Shown: positions 7,261 through 15,373, counted from the stretch's first letter. The stretch is DNA of 17,585 bases from an uncultured Halomicronema sp. (GCA_937897665.1 CALCPB010000852.1:1-17585); one strand, 5' to 3'. The notes: generated from the letters alone by a model not told the origin. Program-made: numbers and translations.

Positions 7261-8958
7261 ATGCTGAAGCTTCGTCGTCCTCAGCGCCCAGCCGGCTCTC
7301 TCGTCAATAAGCTGACAACCGCTATGAGCTGTTTAGCGGTTGCGGCGGTGTTGGTTGTGAGTGGATTCTCGCTTGCGCGTGAGCGGGCTAATTTTCGTCA
7401 CGAGCTGGAACAACAAGCCGAACTGCTGCTCGACACGTTGTCGGTGGCTAGCAGAGATGCTCTGTATTTCAACCAGTTTGATGCTGCCAGCAAGATTGTC
7501 AATTACCTCGGTCAAGACTTTCAGAACGAGCAGTCTATTGTCATGGCTCGTCTTTACCAAACCGATGGCCGCATCCTGGCAGATGCTTTTGCGGCCGATC
7601 AGCAAACTTTCAGTCTGGCATCCGATCCCTTCGGTCAGGCGCTTTTGGCAGATGATGCGCTTATTACAGATTGGGAGTCGCAGCGCCTGATTGTTGGTAA
7701 GTCGATTATTGTCGGCGATGAAACGGTGGGGGCTATGAGTGTGGGGCTATCTACCCGACCACTGCAAGCTAAGCTCCGGAAAACGCTGTTAGAAGGACTG
7801 TTTGCCGCGCTCTTAGCCGCCATTGGCAGCTTCTTGCTGGCCCGATTTATCAGTCGCTCGATTACTAAGCCCTTAAAACAACTCACCACGGCAACTCAAC
7901 AGATCACCGCTGGGGAATGGGGGCAGGCGATCGCCCTCAACACCAATGATGAGCTGACTACTCTGGCCCATGCCTTTAACCAGATGCAAGGGCAACTGCA
8001 TGAGTTGGTGGCATCTTTACAACAGCAAACCCAAGAATTAGAACAGAGCCAAGGCCTGGCCCAGTCTCGGGCCACTGAGCTAGAGCAGACGCTGCAAGAA
8101 CTGCATCAAACGCAAGCGCAGCTGATTCAACAAGAAAAGATGTCGAGCTTGGGGCAAATGATCGCCGGGATTGCCCATGAAATCAACAATCCAGTTACCT
8201 TCATTCACGGCAATTTAGCCCCCGCCAACGCCTATATTGAAGATCTCCTCGCTTTGATCGATCTGTATCAAAAAAACTATCCTGAGCCGCCGCGCGAAAT
8301 TGCGGCTGAGCATCAATCCATTGATCTGCCTTTCATCAAAAAAGACATTGTTAAAATCCTGTTTTCGATGCGCATCGGGGCCGAGCGGATCGCGGGCATC
8401 GTGAAATCACTGCGCACCTTTTCACGTTTGGACGAGTCGCTGTGCAAGGCGGTCAATTTACACGATTGTTTAGACAGTACGTTGATGATTTTGGCCCATC
8501 GCCTTAAAGCCACTGATCGTCGCCCAGAGATTGAAGTTGTCAAAAGCTATAGTGAGCTGCCGCCCATTGAATGTTATGCGGGGCAGCTCAATCAGGTCTT
8601 TATGAATGTCTTGACGAACGCGATCGAAGCTCTAGAAGATAAAGCCGCTAACATTGACGGCGAAGCCCAAAAGAAGTCCCCTTTACAGATCCGCCTGCAT
8701 ACCAAAATGCCTTCGGCTCATCAAGTCTTAGTTCAAATTGGGGATAATGCTGCGGGGATGCCGGCGGCGGTGCAATCAAAAATCTTCGATCCGTTTTATA
8801 CAACGAAACCGGTTGGCCAAGGCACTGGCCTGGGATTATCAATCAGTTATAAAATCATCACGAACTTACACGGTGGACAGTTCACCTGCCAATCGATACC
8901 AGAGCAGGGAACCGACTTTTTTATCCAAATTCCCGTTCACCAAGCGGCAAATACCTGA
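7261..8958 (+). CDS. Membrane sensor histidine kinase (CHASE-like, HAMP, HisKA, HATPase)
   Basis: This 565-residue kinase has membrane helix 1 at about 17-40, then an outside sensor region (about 45-175) that resembles a CHASE8-type domain. Helix 2 is at about 177-199, followed by HAMP to about 250 and a Gln/Glu-rich coiled coil (250-300). The phosphoacceptor is His306 in GIAHEINNP. The ATP-binding half shows the N box (Asn453), a G1 box reading DNAAGM (Asp495, with Ala497 in place of the usual first Gly), the F box FDPFYTTKP and GTGLGLSIS. The kinase core closely follows the Hik style common in cyanobacteria. It directly abuts the PhnD-like lipoprotein gene with no gap, suggesting that the lipoprotein feeds the signal. 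No response regulator is encoded nearby, so the output partner is elsewhere. Confidence 0.93.
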   Translation: MLKLRRPQRPAGSLVNKLTTAMSCLAVAAVLVVSGFSLARERANFRHELEQQAELLLDTLSVASRDALYFNQFDAASKIVNYLGQDFQNEQSIVMARLYQTDGRILADAFAADQQTFSLASDPFGQALLADDALITDWESQRLIVGKSIIVGDETVGAMSVGLSTRPLQAKLRKTLLEGLFAALLAAIGSFLLARFISRSITKPLKQLTTATQQITAGEWGQAIALNTNDELTTLAHAFNQMQGQLHELVASLQQQTQELEQSQGLAQSRATELEQTLQELHQTQAQLIQQEKMSSLGQMIAGIAHEINNPVTFIHGNLAPANAYIEDLLALIDLYQKNYPEPPREIAAEHQSIDLPFIKKDIVKILFSMRIGAERIAGIVKSLRTFSRLDESLCKAVNLHDCLDSTLMILAHRLKATDRRPEIEVVKSYSELPPIECYAGQLNQVFMNVLTNAIEALEDKAANIDGEAQKKSPLQIRLHTKMPSAHQVLVQIGDNAAGMPAAVQSKIFDPFYTTKPVGQGTGLGLSISYKIITNLHGGQFTCQSIPEQGTDFFIQIPVHQAANT

Positions 8959-9123
8959 GTTGCTTAAGCCGCCTTAATAGAGCTTTGGCCCGATTGCTTG
9001 GGACACCTGGTCAGGCGATTGGACTCAGCGCCTCAGCAATCAGTCTCGCAGTTTCGTCTTGACCAGACTGATGGGTTGTGAAAGTCCTGAAGTTCTCGAC
9101 AGAGACTATTGCCCCAACCGGAT

Positions 9124-10086
9124 CTAGGACGGGCTGGGGGGCGGTTTCAGGCGGCGCAGGACAGAAAACAGGGCCGGTCGCATTGCTGGCGGAAAAATAG
9201 CGATCAGCTGACCAATTTTGGCCTTTTGCGCGGAATGGGCTTTGCCCTGCTGCAAGAGGGCTTTACCGGCTTGAGTGTCGCCTGCTTCAATCAGCCGCAG
9301 TCCGAGTAACAGCTGGGTTTCGTGCAGCCGCTGCTGGCGAATTTGTTCCAGCTTGGGGTCGGCAAAATCGTACAAATTGAGATACTGAATCTTGTCTTTT
9401 AGATAGGGAATGGCCCGCCCGATGCCCTGCTGTTCGGGGTGAAAGCGGTATTCCATCAGACGCTCGGGCAGGTAGTAAGCCTGCTTGCCCGCCACGGCTA
9501 GCCGCACCAGCAGGTCGTTATCTTCACAGTTTTGCAGATTGGGTCGCATGTAGCTGACCTCATCCAGCACGCGTTTGCGAAACAGTGTGGCCCCAATTTG
9601 CAGGCTTTGCTGATCAAACACGCGAGCGGTCAAATCGGCAATGGGGCCTGCCGGTAGCGTTGTGCGGCCCCATCGGGCGGAGTTGGTGGCCGTCAGGTCG
9701 GGTTCGCGTTGGCTGTCGCTGTTGATTACCCAGTGGTCGGTGCTGACAAAATCGATCGCGGGGTGCTGGTCAAGAATCGCGGTGGTGGCGCGCAAAAAAT
9801 CAGGGGTGAGGCGATCGTCGTCATCGAATTTGATGAAGTATTCGCCCTGGGCCGCTTCAAAGCCCGAAATCATATTGTTGCTTTTGCCAATGTTGTGCGG
9901 ATGGCGCACGTAGCGCAGGCGTGGGTCTGGCAGGCTCGCCATCAGCTCGGGAGTGTCATCTTGGGAGCCGTCGTCACATACGATGATCTCAAAATCGTCG
10001 TAGTTCTGCGCTAGGACGCTGGCGATCGCCTCAGCCAGAAATTCTGACCGATTATAGGTGGGGATACAAACGCTAACCTTGACCAT
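9124..10086 (-). CDS. Glycosyltransferase family 2
   Basis: This is a 320-residue GT-A transferase. VSVCIPTYNRSEFLAEAI (4-21) is the typical opening. IIVCDDGSQDDT carries the first acidic site, FIKFDDDDRLTP carries the DxD-type metal site (Asp88-Asp91), and NCEDNDLLVRLA (186-197) is the acceptor-side ED motif. The C-terminus (about 280-320) is a basic, Pro-rich tail without a membrane helix. ATG at 10086 is supported by AAGG placed 6 bases upstream on the minus strand. It converges on the kinase gene and diverges from the GT4 gene, so it forms part of a small sugar-transfer cluster. The acceptor is not predictable. Confidence 0.9.
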   Translation of the reverse strand: MVKVSVCIPTYNRSEFLAEAIASVLAQNYDDFEIIVCDDGSQDDTPELMASLPDPRLRYVRHPHNIGKSNNMISGFEAAQGEYFIKFDDDDRLTPDFLRATTAILDQHPAIDFVSTDHWVINSDSQREPDLTATNSARWGRTTLPAGPIADLTARVFDQQSLQIGATLFRKRVLDEVSYMRPNLQNCEDNDLLVRLAVAGKQAYYLPERLMEYRFHPEQQGIGRAIPYLKDKIQYLNLYDFADPKLEQIRQQRLHETQLLLGLRLIEAGDTQAGKALLQQGKAHSAQKAKIGQLIAIFPPAMRPALFSVLRRLKPPPSPS

Positions 10087-10137
10087 GGATGACCTTATCG
10101 CGTTGAGACTGAAAACTGCTGGGGTCAGCGGCTCCGT

Positions 10138-10175
10138 CAGGCAACAGACTTGACCGGACTAGAAAAAGTTGCCTG
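10138..10175. other. Perfect 8-bp inverted repeat between divergent glycosyltransferase genes
   Basis: CAGGCAAC (10138-10145) pairs with GTTGCCTG (10168-10175) across a 22-base loop. It lies about 50 bases upstream of the minus-strand GT2 start, in the shared 280-base intergenic region (10087-10366). It could be an operator or an RNA stem. No convincing -35/-10 pair at standard spacing was found around it. Confidence 0.35.
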
Positions 10176-10366
10176 CCTTACTGTAAATTGCCCATCCGGT
10201 TGGCGGGAAGCCACAGCGGGTGTCAGTGATTTTTCGGGGCAGACTTCATGTCAGCGAGGTGAGGCGGGCATACTAGCTCAGCTTTGGTACACCCATGAGC
10301 ACCGGCGGCGATCGCCTTTGCCCAGTACCGTTTGTCCCGCGCCGAGACGCTGTCACCCTGCTGCCC

Positions 10367-11581
10367 ATGAAAATTTTAATGCTGTCGGCCACATTTCCTT
10401 TTCCCCCCACGCGTGGGGGCACTCAGGTGCGCACGTTCAATCTGCTGAAGGGATTGGCAGGGCACGAGGTCACCCTGGCCACGCAAACTGACGACACTGT
10501 CACCCCCGATGAGATTGCCGGTCTGAGAGCGGCGGTTAGCGACCTGCAGGTGTTTCCGAAACCGCAGTCTCCGAGTGCTGGCGGCGTGCTGGGTAAAGCG
10601 GCGCGATTCGGCCAGTTTCTCATCGGGGGCACACCTCCGAGCGTGACGGCCAACTTTTCAGCGGCGATGCAGGCCTGGGCCGAAGCCGCTGTCAAGGCTC
10701 AAGCCTTTGACGCCCTCACCTGTGAGCACAGTGTCAATGAGCGCTATGTGTCGGCTCGGCTGCAGGCAGCGGTGCCAAAGCGTATCGTCAATATTCACAG
10801 CTCAGTGTACGGCACCTGTAAACAGCAGCTCGCCTCGGGCACTGCCGAAAAGCCCTGGCGCGATCGCCTCAACCTCTCCCTGCTGAAACGTTACGAGCAG
10901 CAGTATTGCCAGAAGTTTACCGATTTAGTGGTGACGACGCCAGAAGATGCGGCGCAAATGCATGAGCTCTGCCCGCAGCAGCCAGTGCATGTGGTGACTA
11001 ACGGCGTTGATCTCGACCTGTTTCCCCAGCGCTCGCGCGATCCGGGCGGATATCATCTGGTGTTTATCGGTGCGATGGATAACCTGCCCAACATTGATGC
11101 CGCGACCTTCTTGGCCCAAGAGCTGTTTCCGCGGGTACGTCAGCGATATCCCGCTGCTAAACTCTCGCTGGTAGGTTCACGTCCGACTGCCGAAGTGATG
11201 GCCCTGAAGGCATTACCGGGAGTGAGTGTGACCGGGCGCGTCCCTTCTATGGTGGACTATTTGCATCAGGCGACGGTGTGCGTGATTCCCATGCGGGCCG
11301 GCTATGGCATCAAAAACAATACGCTGGAAGCCATGGCCGCGGGCAGTGCGGTTGTGGTCAGCGATCGCGGCTTAGAAGGGCTGTCGGTAGACGGGGCCAA
11401 CGTGCCGCAGCGAGCATTGCGAGCTAATGATATCGAAGCTTACGTCGCCGCCATTGTTCAACTTTTTGAAAATCTTGATCTCCGAGCCACCCTGTCGCAT
11501 AACGCGCGCACTATGATTGAGGCGGATTATACCTGGCAACAAGCTGGGCACACCTATGGCCAGATCTTGTCTGCTCGCTAG
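10367..11581 (+). CDS. Glycosyltransferase family 4 (GT-B fold)
   Basis: I start this gene at ATG 10367 because MKILMLSATFPFPPTRGGTQ is the canonical GT4 opening. The frame extends 72 bases further up to ATG 10295, but that extension is Pro/Arg-rich and unlike the family. Neither start has a clear ribosome site. The product is then 404 residues. The N-terminal acceptor domain is followed by NGVDLDLFP (a hinge motif), then FIGAMDNLPNIDA in the donor domain. GYGIKNNTLEAMAAGSAVVV, with Glu321, is the nucleotide-sugar site, followed by SDRGLEGL. This layout resembles the sugar transferases tied to exopolysaccharide systems, but the exact substrate is unknown. An unknown membrane protein gene starts 8 bases after its stop, suggesting one transcript. 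Confidence 0.88.
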   Translation: MKILMLSATFPFPPTRGGTQVRTFNLLKGLAGHEVTLATQTDDTVTPDEIAGLRAAVSDLQVFPKPQSPSAGGVLGKAARFGQFLIGGTPPSVTANFSAAMQAWAEAAVKAQAFDALTCEHSVNERYVSARLQAAVPKRIVNIHSSVYGTCKQQLASGTAEKPWRDRLNLSLLKRYEQQYCQKFTDLVVTTPEDAAQMHELCPQQPVHVVTNGVDLDLFPQRSRDPGGYHLVFIGAMDNLPNIDAATFLAQELFPRVRQRYPAAKLSLVGSRPTAEVMALKALPGVSVTGRVPSMVDYLHQATVCVIPMRAGYGIKNNTLEAMAAGSAVVVSDRGLEGLSVDGANVPQRALRANDIEAYVAAIVQLFENLDLRATLSHNARTMIEADYTWQQAGHTYGQILSAR

Positions 11582-11589
11582 CGCTTGCG

Positions 11590-13932
11590 ATGTCGATGCC
11601 CCCCTCCCCTCCCTCTAAAGATTCCTTAGCCGCCGGTTGGGTGTTTAAACCGGCCAAAACTCACCAACCGACGCAGCTTACCCCCATTACCCCTCGCGTT
11701 AGTGGAATCGCTCGCCTGGTGCGCCTGCTGGGGTTGACTGCCTTGTTAGCGGGGGCTGGTACGGTCGTTGGCTTTAGCTTGTGGACCAGTGCCGTGTTGA
11801 TTTTTCGTCCTAATCCGCCGCAGTGGCTGACTGCTTATTTGCCCGATGGCCGCCCCTGGGGCGATGCCCCTCTGCAAAGCCTGGCTGATATTGAGGCGGA
11901 GCTGTCGTCCCAGCAGTCTTTGGGCGACCTCGTCGATCTGTCTCAGCTTAGTGATGCCGCTGAGCTGCAGGGCCTCCAGCTGTTACCGATTGTTGAAACG
12001 CGATCGCCCTGTAGTCGTAACTGTGACCAGATCGTCGAACTTCGGCTCTACAGCAGCCCGGCGGCTGACTCACTGCAACTGCTCGATCAGCTGCGGGTAC
12101 AAGGCCCCTCTGAGGCGCAGGTGTTAGACCCGATTGCTCGCGGTGATACCGGCACCATGGGCTCGACCCATCGGTTACCCTTGGAAGCCCTCAAACCGCT
12201 GCATGAGGAGGGTTTACCCGGTGGCTGGTTAACGCTCACCGGTCGTTGGCACCGGCAGGGCAGTCCCGTGCTCTATGGGCAACTGCTTTACGTGGATGCC
12301 CAAACTCGACGACTGCAGTCTGTCCTCAATTGGCAAAGCCCAACGGGTCGCTTGCCCGCCTGGCATAACGTCGATCAGGTCGGACTCCCCGAGCTGCTGG
12401 TCAATCAGAGTACTGGGTTAGAACCCGATTTTTATCTCTATCGCGTGAGTCGGGCCAATGCGGCCAACACGACCACTCGCCTGCAGGAAATTTCGCTCGC
12501 CCCGCTGCCGTTGCCGCCAGATACAGCGCCCGAGCCTTATCAAAATGCCCTATTTTTAGCCAAACAGGGGTTGTGGTCAGAAGCTCAGGCGCTGCTGTCG
12601 CCGCTTAAAACCCAACTTGCTGAGCAGTGGTCGCCCGATTTGGAACAGCAGCGCCAGCTGATCATGCTGCATGCCAAATTTAGTCAGAACCAGGCTAATC
12701 GCGATTGGTCACAGCCCAGCCAAAAGCTGCTGGCCCTGCTGCTAGATGGTCAGTGGCAGGCGGCGTTAGACCCGGTTAAAGCGGCTGAACCGGGCTTTGA
12801 GCGGGCCGTGCTGCCGCTACTAGAGCGCGAATCGGCGCGGGTGTGGCAGCGGCTCAGCGCCAGTCTCAAGGTCACCCCCCAGCAGCCGGAAGCCCGACTT
12901 TGGGGGGCGCTGCTGCTGTTAGCGAAGGAGAATGAGAAGGCGGCGCTGGCCTGGTTTAACCCTAATCAACAGGCGACCTTGAAAGCTGAGTTTGACGCGA
13001 TCGCTCAGCAGGTCGCGCCCCCCGCGCTGCCTGCCCCGGTGATCGCGACGGGCAACTCCCCAGGCGCGGCCAGTCCGGCCTCAACGACCGCATCGACTGC
13101 GCCATCAGCGGCGTTAGGAGGGCTGTTGGGCACCGTCGCCGCCCTTGATAGCCCCAATCTCAATGCTTGGCAGCCACCCGACGACGACGAACTGGCCCTG
13201 ACTTCCGGGGAGCGATGGTACTCCATTACGGTGCAGGCCAGCTACGATCAGCAGGGCTGGCAGTCTCAACTACCGATGCTGACCGTGGCGTCGGCCCAAG
13301 GTGCCAGCGACCTACTGCAAACTCTGGGGCTCAGCCCTGGTGCCCGGTTGTCGCTGCTAAACCCCACGACCGGGCAAACCGGGCCAACCGTTCAACTCAG
13401 AGCCGTGCAGGCACAGGGGGCAACCATCGCCCTGCTGGCCAGCGGGCCAGCCACCGCAGCGGGGACACCCTGGGTCGTGACGACGTCTGGTCAGTGGCGA
13501 AGCCCTGCTGCGATCGCCTCACAATCATTCTCAGCGCTCTGGCAAAGTCAGCCCGAGCTGGGCGATCGTCTGGCCGCGACACTGCAAACTCACTTGAAGG
13601 CTGAGCCTACGGCCCTGCAGACGGTATTACAGCAGAATTCTGCTCTGGCCACCGTCCGCCGCGTTAATTTGCTCAACGAAGCGGAGCCCGCGATCATGCT
13701 GACACTCGCGCCCGAGCTGGCTCCCAGCCTGGGACTAACGGTGTCTGACCCCACGGTTATTGACCTCGTAATTTCGCCATCCGGTGAGCTGCTCTATAGC
13801 GATCTGTGGGGCCAGTCTGCGGCTTTGGTGGGCTGGCTGCAGCCGCCCGCTGGCCCGGCAGCTTTGGTGACGCGCCAAGGCGATCGCGTCGAATTGCTCA
13901 TTTGGTCGCCGCAGAACCGGCAGTTTCAATAA
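11590..13932 (+). CDS. Hypothetical single-pass membrane protein with large outside region
   Basis: I do not recognise this 780-residue protein. Residues 1-45 are polar and Pro-rich. A hydrophobic helix (about 46-72) is followed by roughly 700 mostly soluble residues, likely exported, given the basic residues before the helix. An early Cys pair (CSRNC, near residue 145) precedes a strand-rich part. The middle (about 310-475) is helical and Gln/Leu/Ala-rich, with a repeat-like feel (KQGLWSEAQALLSPLKTQL) that could be TPR-like. Residues about 478-508 form an Ala/Pro/Ser/Thr linker. The last 270 residues form a separate region, possibly beta-rich. It follows the GT4 gene by 8 bases, suggesting a role in envelope or polysaccharide work, but that is inference only. 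HIP1 sites are present, so it is probably resident. Confidence 0.8.
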   Translation: MSMPPSPPSKDSLAAGWVFKPAKTHQPTQLTPITPRVSGIARLVRLLGLTALLAGAGTVVGFSLWTSAVLIFRPNPPQWLTAYLPDGRPWGDAPLQSLADIEAELSSQQSLGDLVDLSQLSDAAELQGLQLLPIVETRSPCSRNCDQIVELRLYSSPAADSLQLLDQLRVQGPSEAQVLDPIARGDTGTMGSTHRLPLEALKPLHEEGLPGGWLTLTGRWHRQGSPVLYGQLLYVDAQTRRLQSVLNWQSPTGRLPAWHNVDQVGLPELLVNQSTGLEPDFYLYRVSRANAANTTTRLQEISLAPLPLPPDTAPEPYQNALFLAKQGLWSEAQALLSPLKTQLAEQWSPDLEQQRQLIMLHAKFSQNQANRDWSQPSQKLLALLLDGQWQAALDPVKAAEPGFERAVLPLLERESARVWQRLSASLKVTPQQPEARLWGALLLLAKENEKAALAWFNPNQQATLKAEFDAIAQQVAPPALPAPVIATGNSPGAASPASTTASTAPSAALGGLLGTVAALDSPNLNAWQPPDDDELALTSGERWYSITVQASYDQQGWQSQLPMLTVASAQGASDLLQTLGLSPGARLSLLNPTTGQTGPTVQLRAVQAQGATIALLASGPATAAGTPWVVTTSGQWRSPAAIASQSFSALWQSQPELGDRLAATLQTHLKAEPTALQTVLQQNSALATVRRVNLLNEAEPAIMLTLAPELAPSLGLTVSDPTVIDLVISPSGELLYSDLWGQSAALVGWLQPPAGPAALVTRQGDRVELLIWSPQNRQFQ

Positions 13933-13933
13933 T

Positions 13934-13960
13934 CCTTGAGGAGGGCGATCGCCCCCAAGG
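13934..13960 (+). terminator. Possible terminator hairpin after the 780-residue gene
   Basis: One base after the stop codon, CCTTG (13934-13938) pairs with CAAGG (13956-13960) around the perfect palindrome GGGCGATCGCCC (13943-13954), which contains HIP1. The stem is strong but is not followed by a T-run, so it may be a terminator of weak type or an mRNA-stabilising stem. Confidence 0.35.
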
Positions 13961-14044
13961 TCTAACAATGCCGCTAAGGCATGGCCAGGACTGGGTAACA
14001 GCACGTTCGCCCAGCGTCTGCTTTATTCGCTAAGGAATGAAGAT

Positions 14045-14204
14045 GATATAAATTCCGCAATTTGGCTGGGGGGCAAAGCGGGAGCACATTTCCTCCCCTG
14101 GGAGGGATCGCGGGGTGGGTTGGCCATGAGTGCTGGAGACCGAATCCACCCCGCCTATGGCACTCCTCCCGAGAGGAGAAAACTGGCACATGATTAAATT
14201 TCCG
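14045..14204. repeat. Imperfect palindromic repeat-like element
   Basis: The core is a long stem: GCGGGGTGGGTT (14110-14121) pairs with AATCCACCCCGC (14143-14154), 12 bp with one G-T wobble and a 21-base loop. Each arm carries its own small hairpin outside the core: CCTCCC/GGGAGG (14092-14097 with 14100-14105) and CTCCTC/GAGGAG (14163-14168 with 14173-14178). The two halves are therefore rough inverted copies, and the whole folds as a three-stem cross. GATATAAATTCCG (14045-14057) and GATTAAATTTCCG (14192-14204) flank it as near direct repeats, which could be a decayed target duplication. From memory, similar GGGAGGG...GGGGTGGGTT elements recur in cyanobacterial genomes, which suggests a mobile or REP-like repeat; this was not checked. 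Confidence 0.5.
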
Positions 14205-14224
14205 AGCCTAAGAACGACTGGTGT

Positions 14225-14656
14225 TTAGGCAGCCATCAAGCCCAGCTGCTGCATCACTTCCAACAGATTGCACTCGTACCACCACTCCACAATCTTGCCG
14301 CCGGCAATGCGCAGCAGGGTAAAGTCATTGACTTTGACCCCTTTACCCGTGGGAGGAACCCCTAAAAACTCGCCGGTCTGGGTGCCTTGAATGGTGGTGC
14401 GATACACCACTTTATCGCTCTCCGCAATCACATCCCCCATTGTTTGATAAATATCCGGAAAGCCTTCAAAGAGGCTGGCGTTAAAGGCTTTGTTGGCCTC
14501 CAACCCAGCGATCGGTGCGGCAGCACTGTTGAAATGATAGATAACATCCGGACTCATCAACTCATCCCATATCTGACGCCAATGGGGCTCGGTACCCCAC
14601 CCCTCCTGAGCAAAGCGGAGCGCGATCGCTTTATTGTCTTCGAGCAAAATAGTCAT
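14225..14656 (-). CDS. SnoaL-like / ester cyclase family protein
   Basis: This 143-residue protein has the SnoaL-like (NTF2-fold) cone-shaped barrel signature. It has an N-terminal helix with DNKAIALRFAQEGW, LFEGFPDIYQTMGDVIAE (62-79), the turn GVPPTGKGVKVNDFTLLRI (99-117), and KIVEWWYECN (121-130) in the closing strands. Family members include polyketide cyclases and many small-molecule isomerases or hydrolases of unknown substrate; the activity here cannot be named. ATG at 14656 has a good ribosome site (GAGG on the minus strand, bases 14664-14667, 7-base spacer). It is divergent from the TetR gene, and operator 1 (14667-14684) lies directly upstream of its ribosome site, so it is probably the main target of that repressor. 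Confidence 0.82.
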   Translation of the reverse strand: MTILLEDNKAIALRFAQEGWGTEPHWRQIWDELMSPDVIYHFNSAAAPIAGLEANKAFNASLFEGFPDIYQTMGDVIAESDKVVYRTTIQGTQTGEFLGVPPTGKGVKVNDFTLLRIAGGKIVEWWYECNLLEVMQQLGLMAA

Positions 14657-14666
14657 CCAATTTCCT

Positions 14667-14684
14667 CAATACGCAACCGTATGG
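14667..14684. promoter_or_regulatory. TetR-type operator, copy 1
   Basis: CAATACGCAACCGTATGG contains the half-sites ATACG and CGTAT around a 4-base centre (CAAC). Sixteen or more of the bases are shared with copy 2. It lies immediately upstream of the SnoaL-like gene's ribosome site and inside the 54-base divergent intergenic region, so binding would block that gene's transcription. That it is bound by the neighbouring TetR is inference. Confidence 0.75.
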
Positions 14685-14710
14685 ATATAGATTAATGAGG
14701 CTGTTTATGA

Positions 14711-15289
14711 ATGTCAATACGCCACCGTATGGCCAAGCGAAACGACGCCTCAAATCTGACCCGGCAGGATTGGATCCGTCAGGGACTGCAGGTTTTGGCC
14801 AAAAGTGGTGTCGAGGCCGTGCGAGTCGAGCCTCTGGCCAAACTCATGGGGGTCACCAAGGGGAGTTTTTATTGGCACTTCAAAAATCGCGGAGACCTAT
14901 TGGAGGCGGTCTTTCAGGCCTGGATGGAGCGCCAAACCTACGGCATTATTGAACAGGTGGAAGAACTCGGCGGTGATGCCACGAATAAACTGCTCTACCT
15001 GTTTGAACTGGCGGTTCAGGATGATGGTCGGGTCGAGAATGCGATTCGAGCTTGGGCCACCCATGATGCGAAAATTACGACGCTGTTGGCTCAAGTCGAT
15101 CAACGCCGTTTGGACTATACCCAAGACTTGTTTGTGCAGATTGGCTTTGCCCCCGCTGAGGCGCTGGTGCGGGCGCGGATGGTTTACTATGCGCTAGTGG
15201 GTGAATTTACCATCGGCACCCGCAGCGATCAAGCTGAGCGACTCGCTGAGATCCGCCTGCAGCACGCGATTCTTACGCAACCAACCTGA
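14711..15289 (+). CDS. TetR/AcrR family transcriptional regulator
   Basis: This 192-residue regulator has a typical N-terminal helix-turn-helix, with recognition region at about 39-58 (VEPLAKLMGVTKGSFYWHFK) and the family ending RGDLLEAVFQAW. The remaining residues form the helical ligand-binding and dimer domain, whose ligand is unknown. ATG 14711 has GAGG 10 bases upstream. A second in-frame ATG at 14729 (residue 7) is also possible, and operator copy 2 covers it. It is divergent from the SnoaL-like gene, and the two operators suggest it represses both that gene and itself. Release by a small molecule handled by the SnoaL-like protein would be a usual logic for such pairs, but is not shown by the sequence. 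Confidence 0.93.
   Translation: MSIRHRMAKRNDASNLTRQDWIRQGLQVLAKSGVEAVRVEPLAKLMGVTKGSFYWHFKNRGDLLEAVFQAWMERQTYGIIEQVEELGGDATNKLLYLFELAVQDDGRVENAIRAWATHDAKITTLLAQVDQRRLDYTQDLFVQIGFAPAEALVRARMVYYALVGEFTIGTRSDQAERLAEIRLQHAILTQPT
14715..14732. promoter_or_regulatory. TetR-type operator, copy 2, overlapping the tetR start
   Basis: CAATACGCCACCGTATGG repeats copy 1 with a single base changed in the centre. Its ATACG...CGTAT half-sites begin exactly 48 bp after those of copy 1. It sits at the first codons of the TetR gene, or over its start if ATG 14729 is used, which is a strong hint of autorepression. Confidence 0.75.
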
Positions 15290-15373
15290 GTTTGTTTGGC
15301 TGGCAGATGAACGCTGAGATGACGCACACTATTGATCCGTAAAGCCAGCTCATTCACTAAGCAATTCGACTGC

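Noticed and set aside
10295..10366. Upstream extension of the GT4 gene to ATG 10295
   Set aside because: The extra 24 residues are Pro/Arg-rich and unlike the family; MKILMLSATFPF at 10367 is the natural N-terminus.
13974..14189. 71-codon minus-strand frame over the palindromic element
   Set aside because: It is made of Pro/Arg/Cys/His-rich translation of hairpin sequence and has no protein-like pattern.
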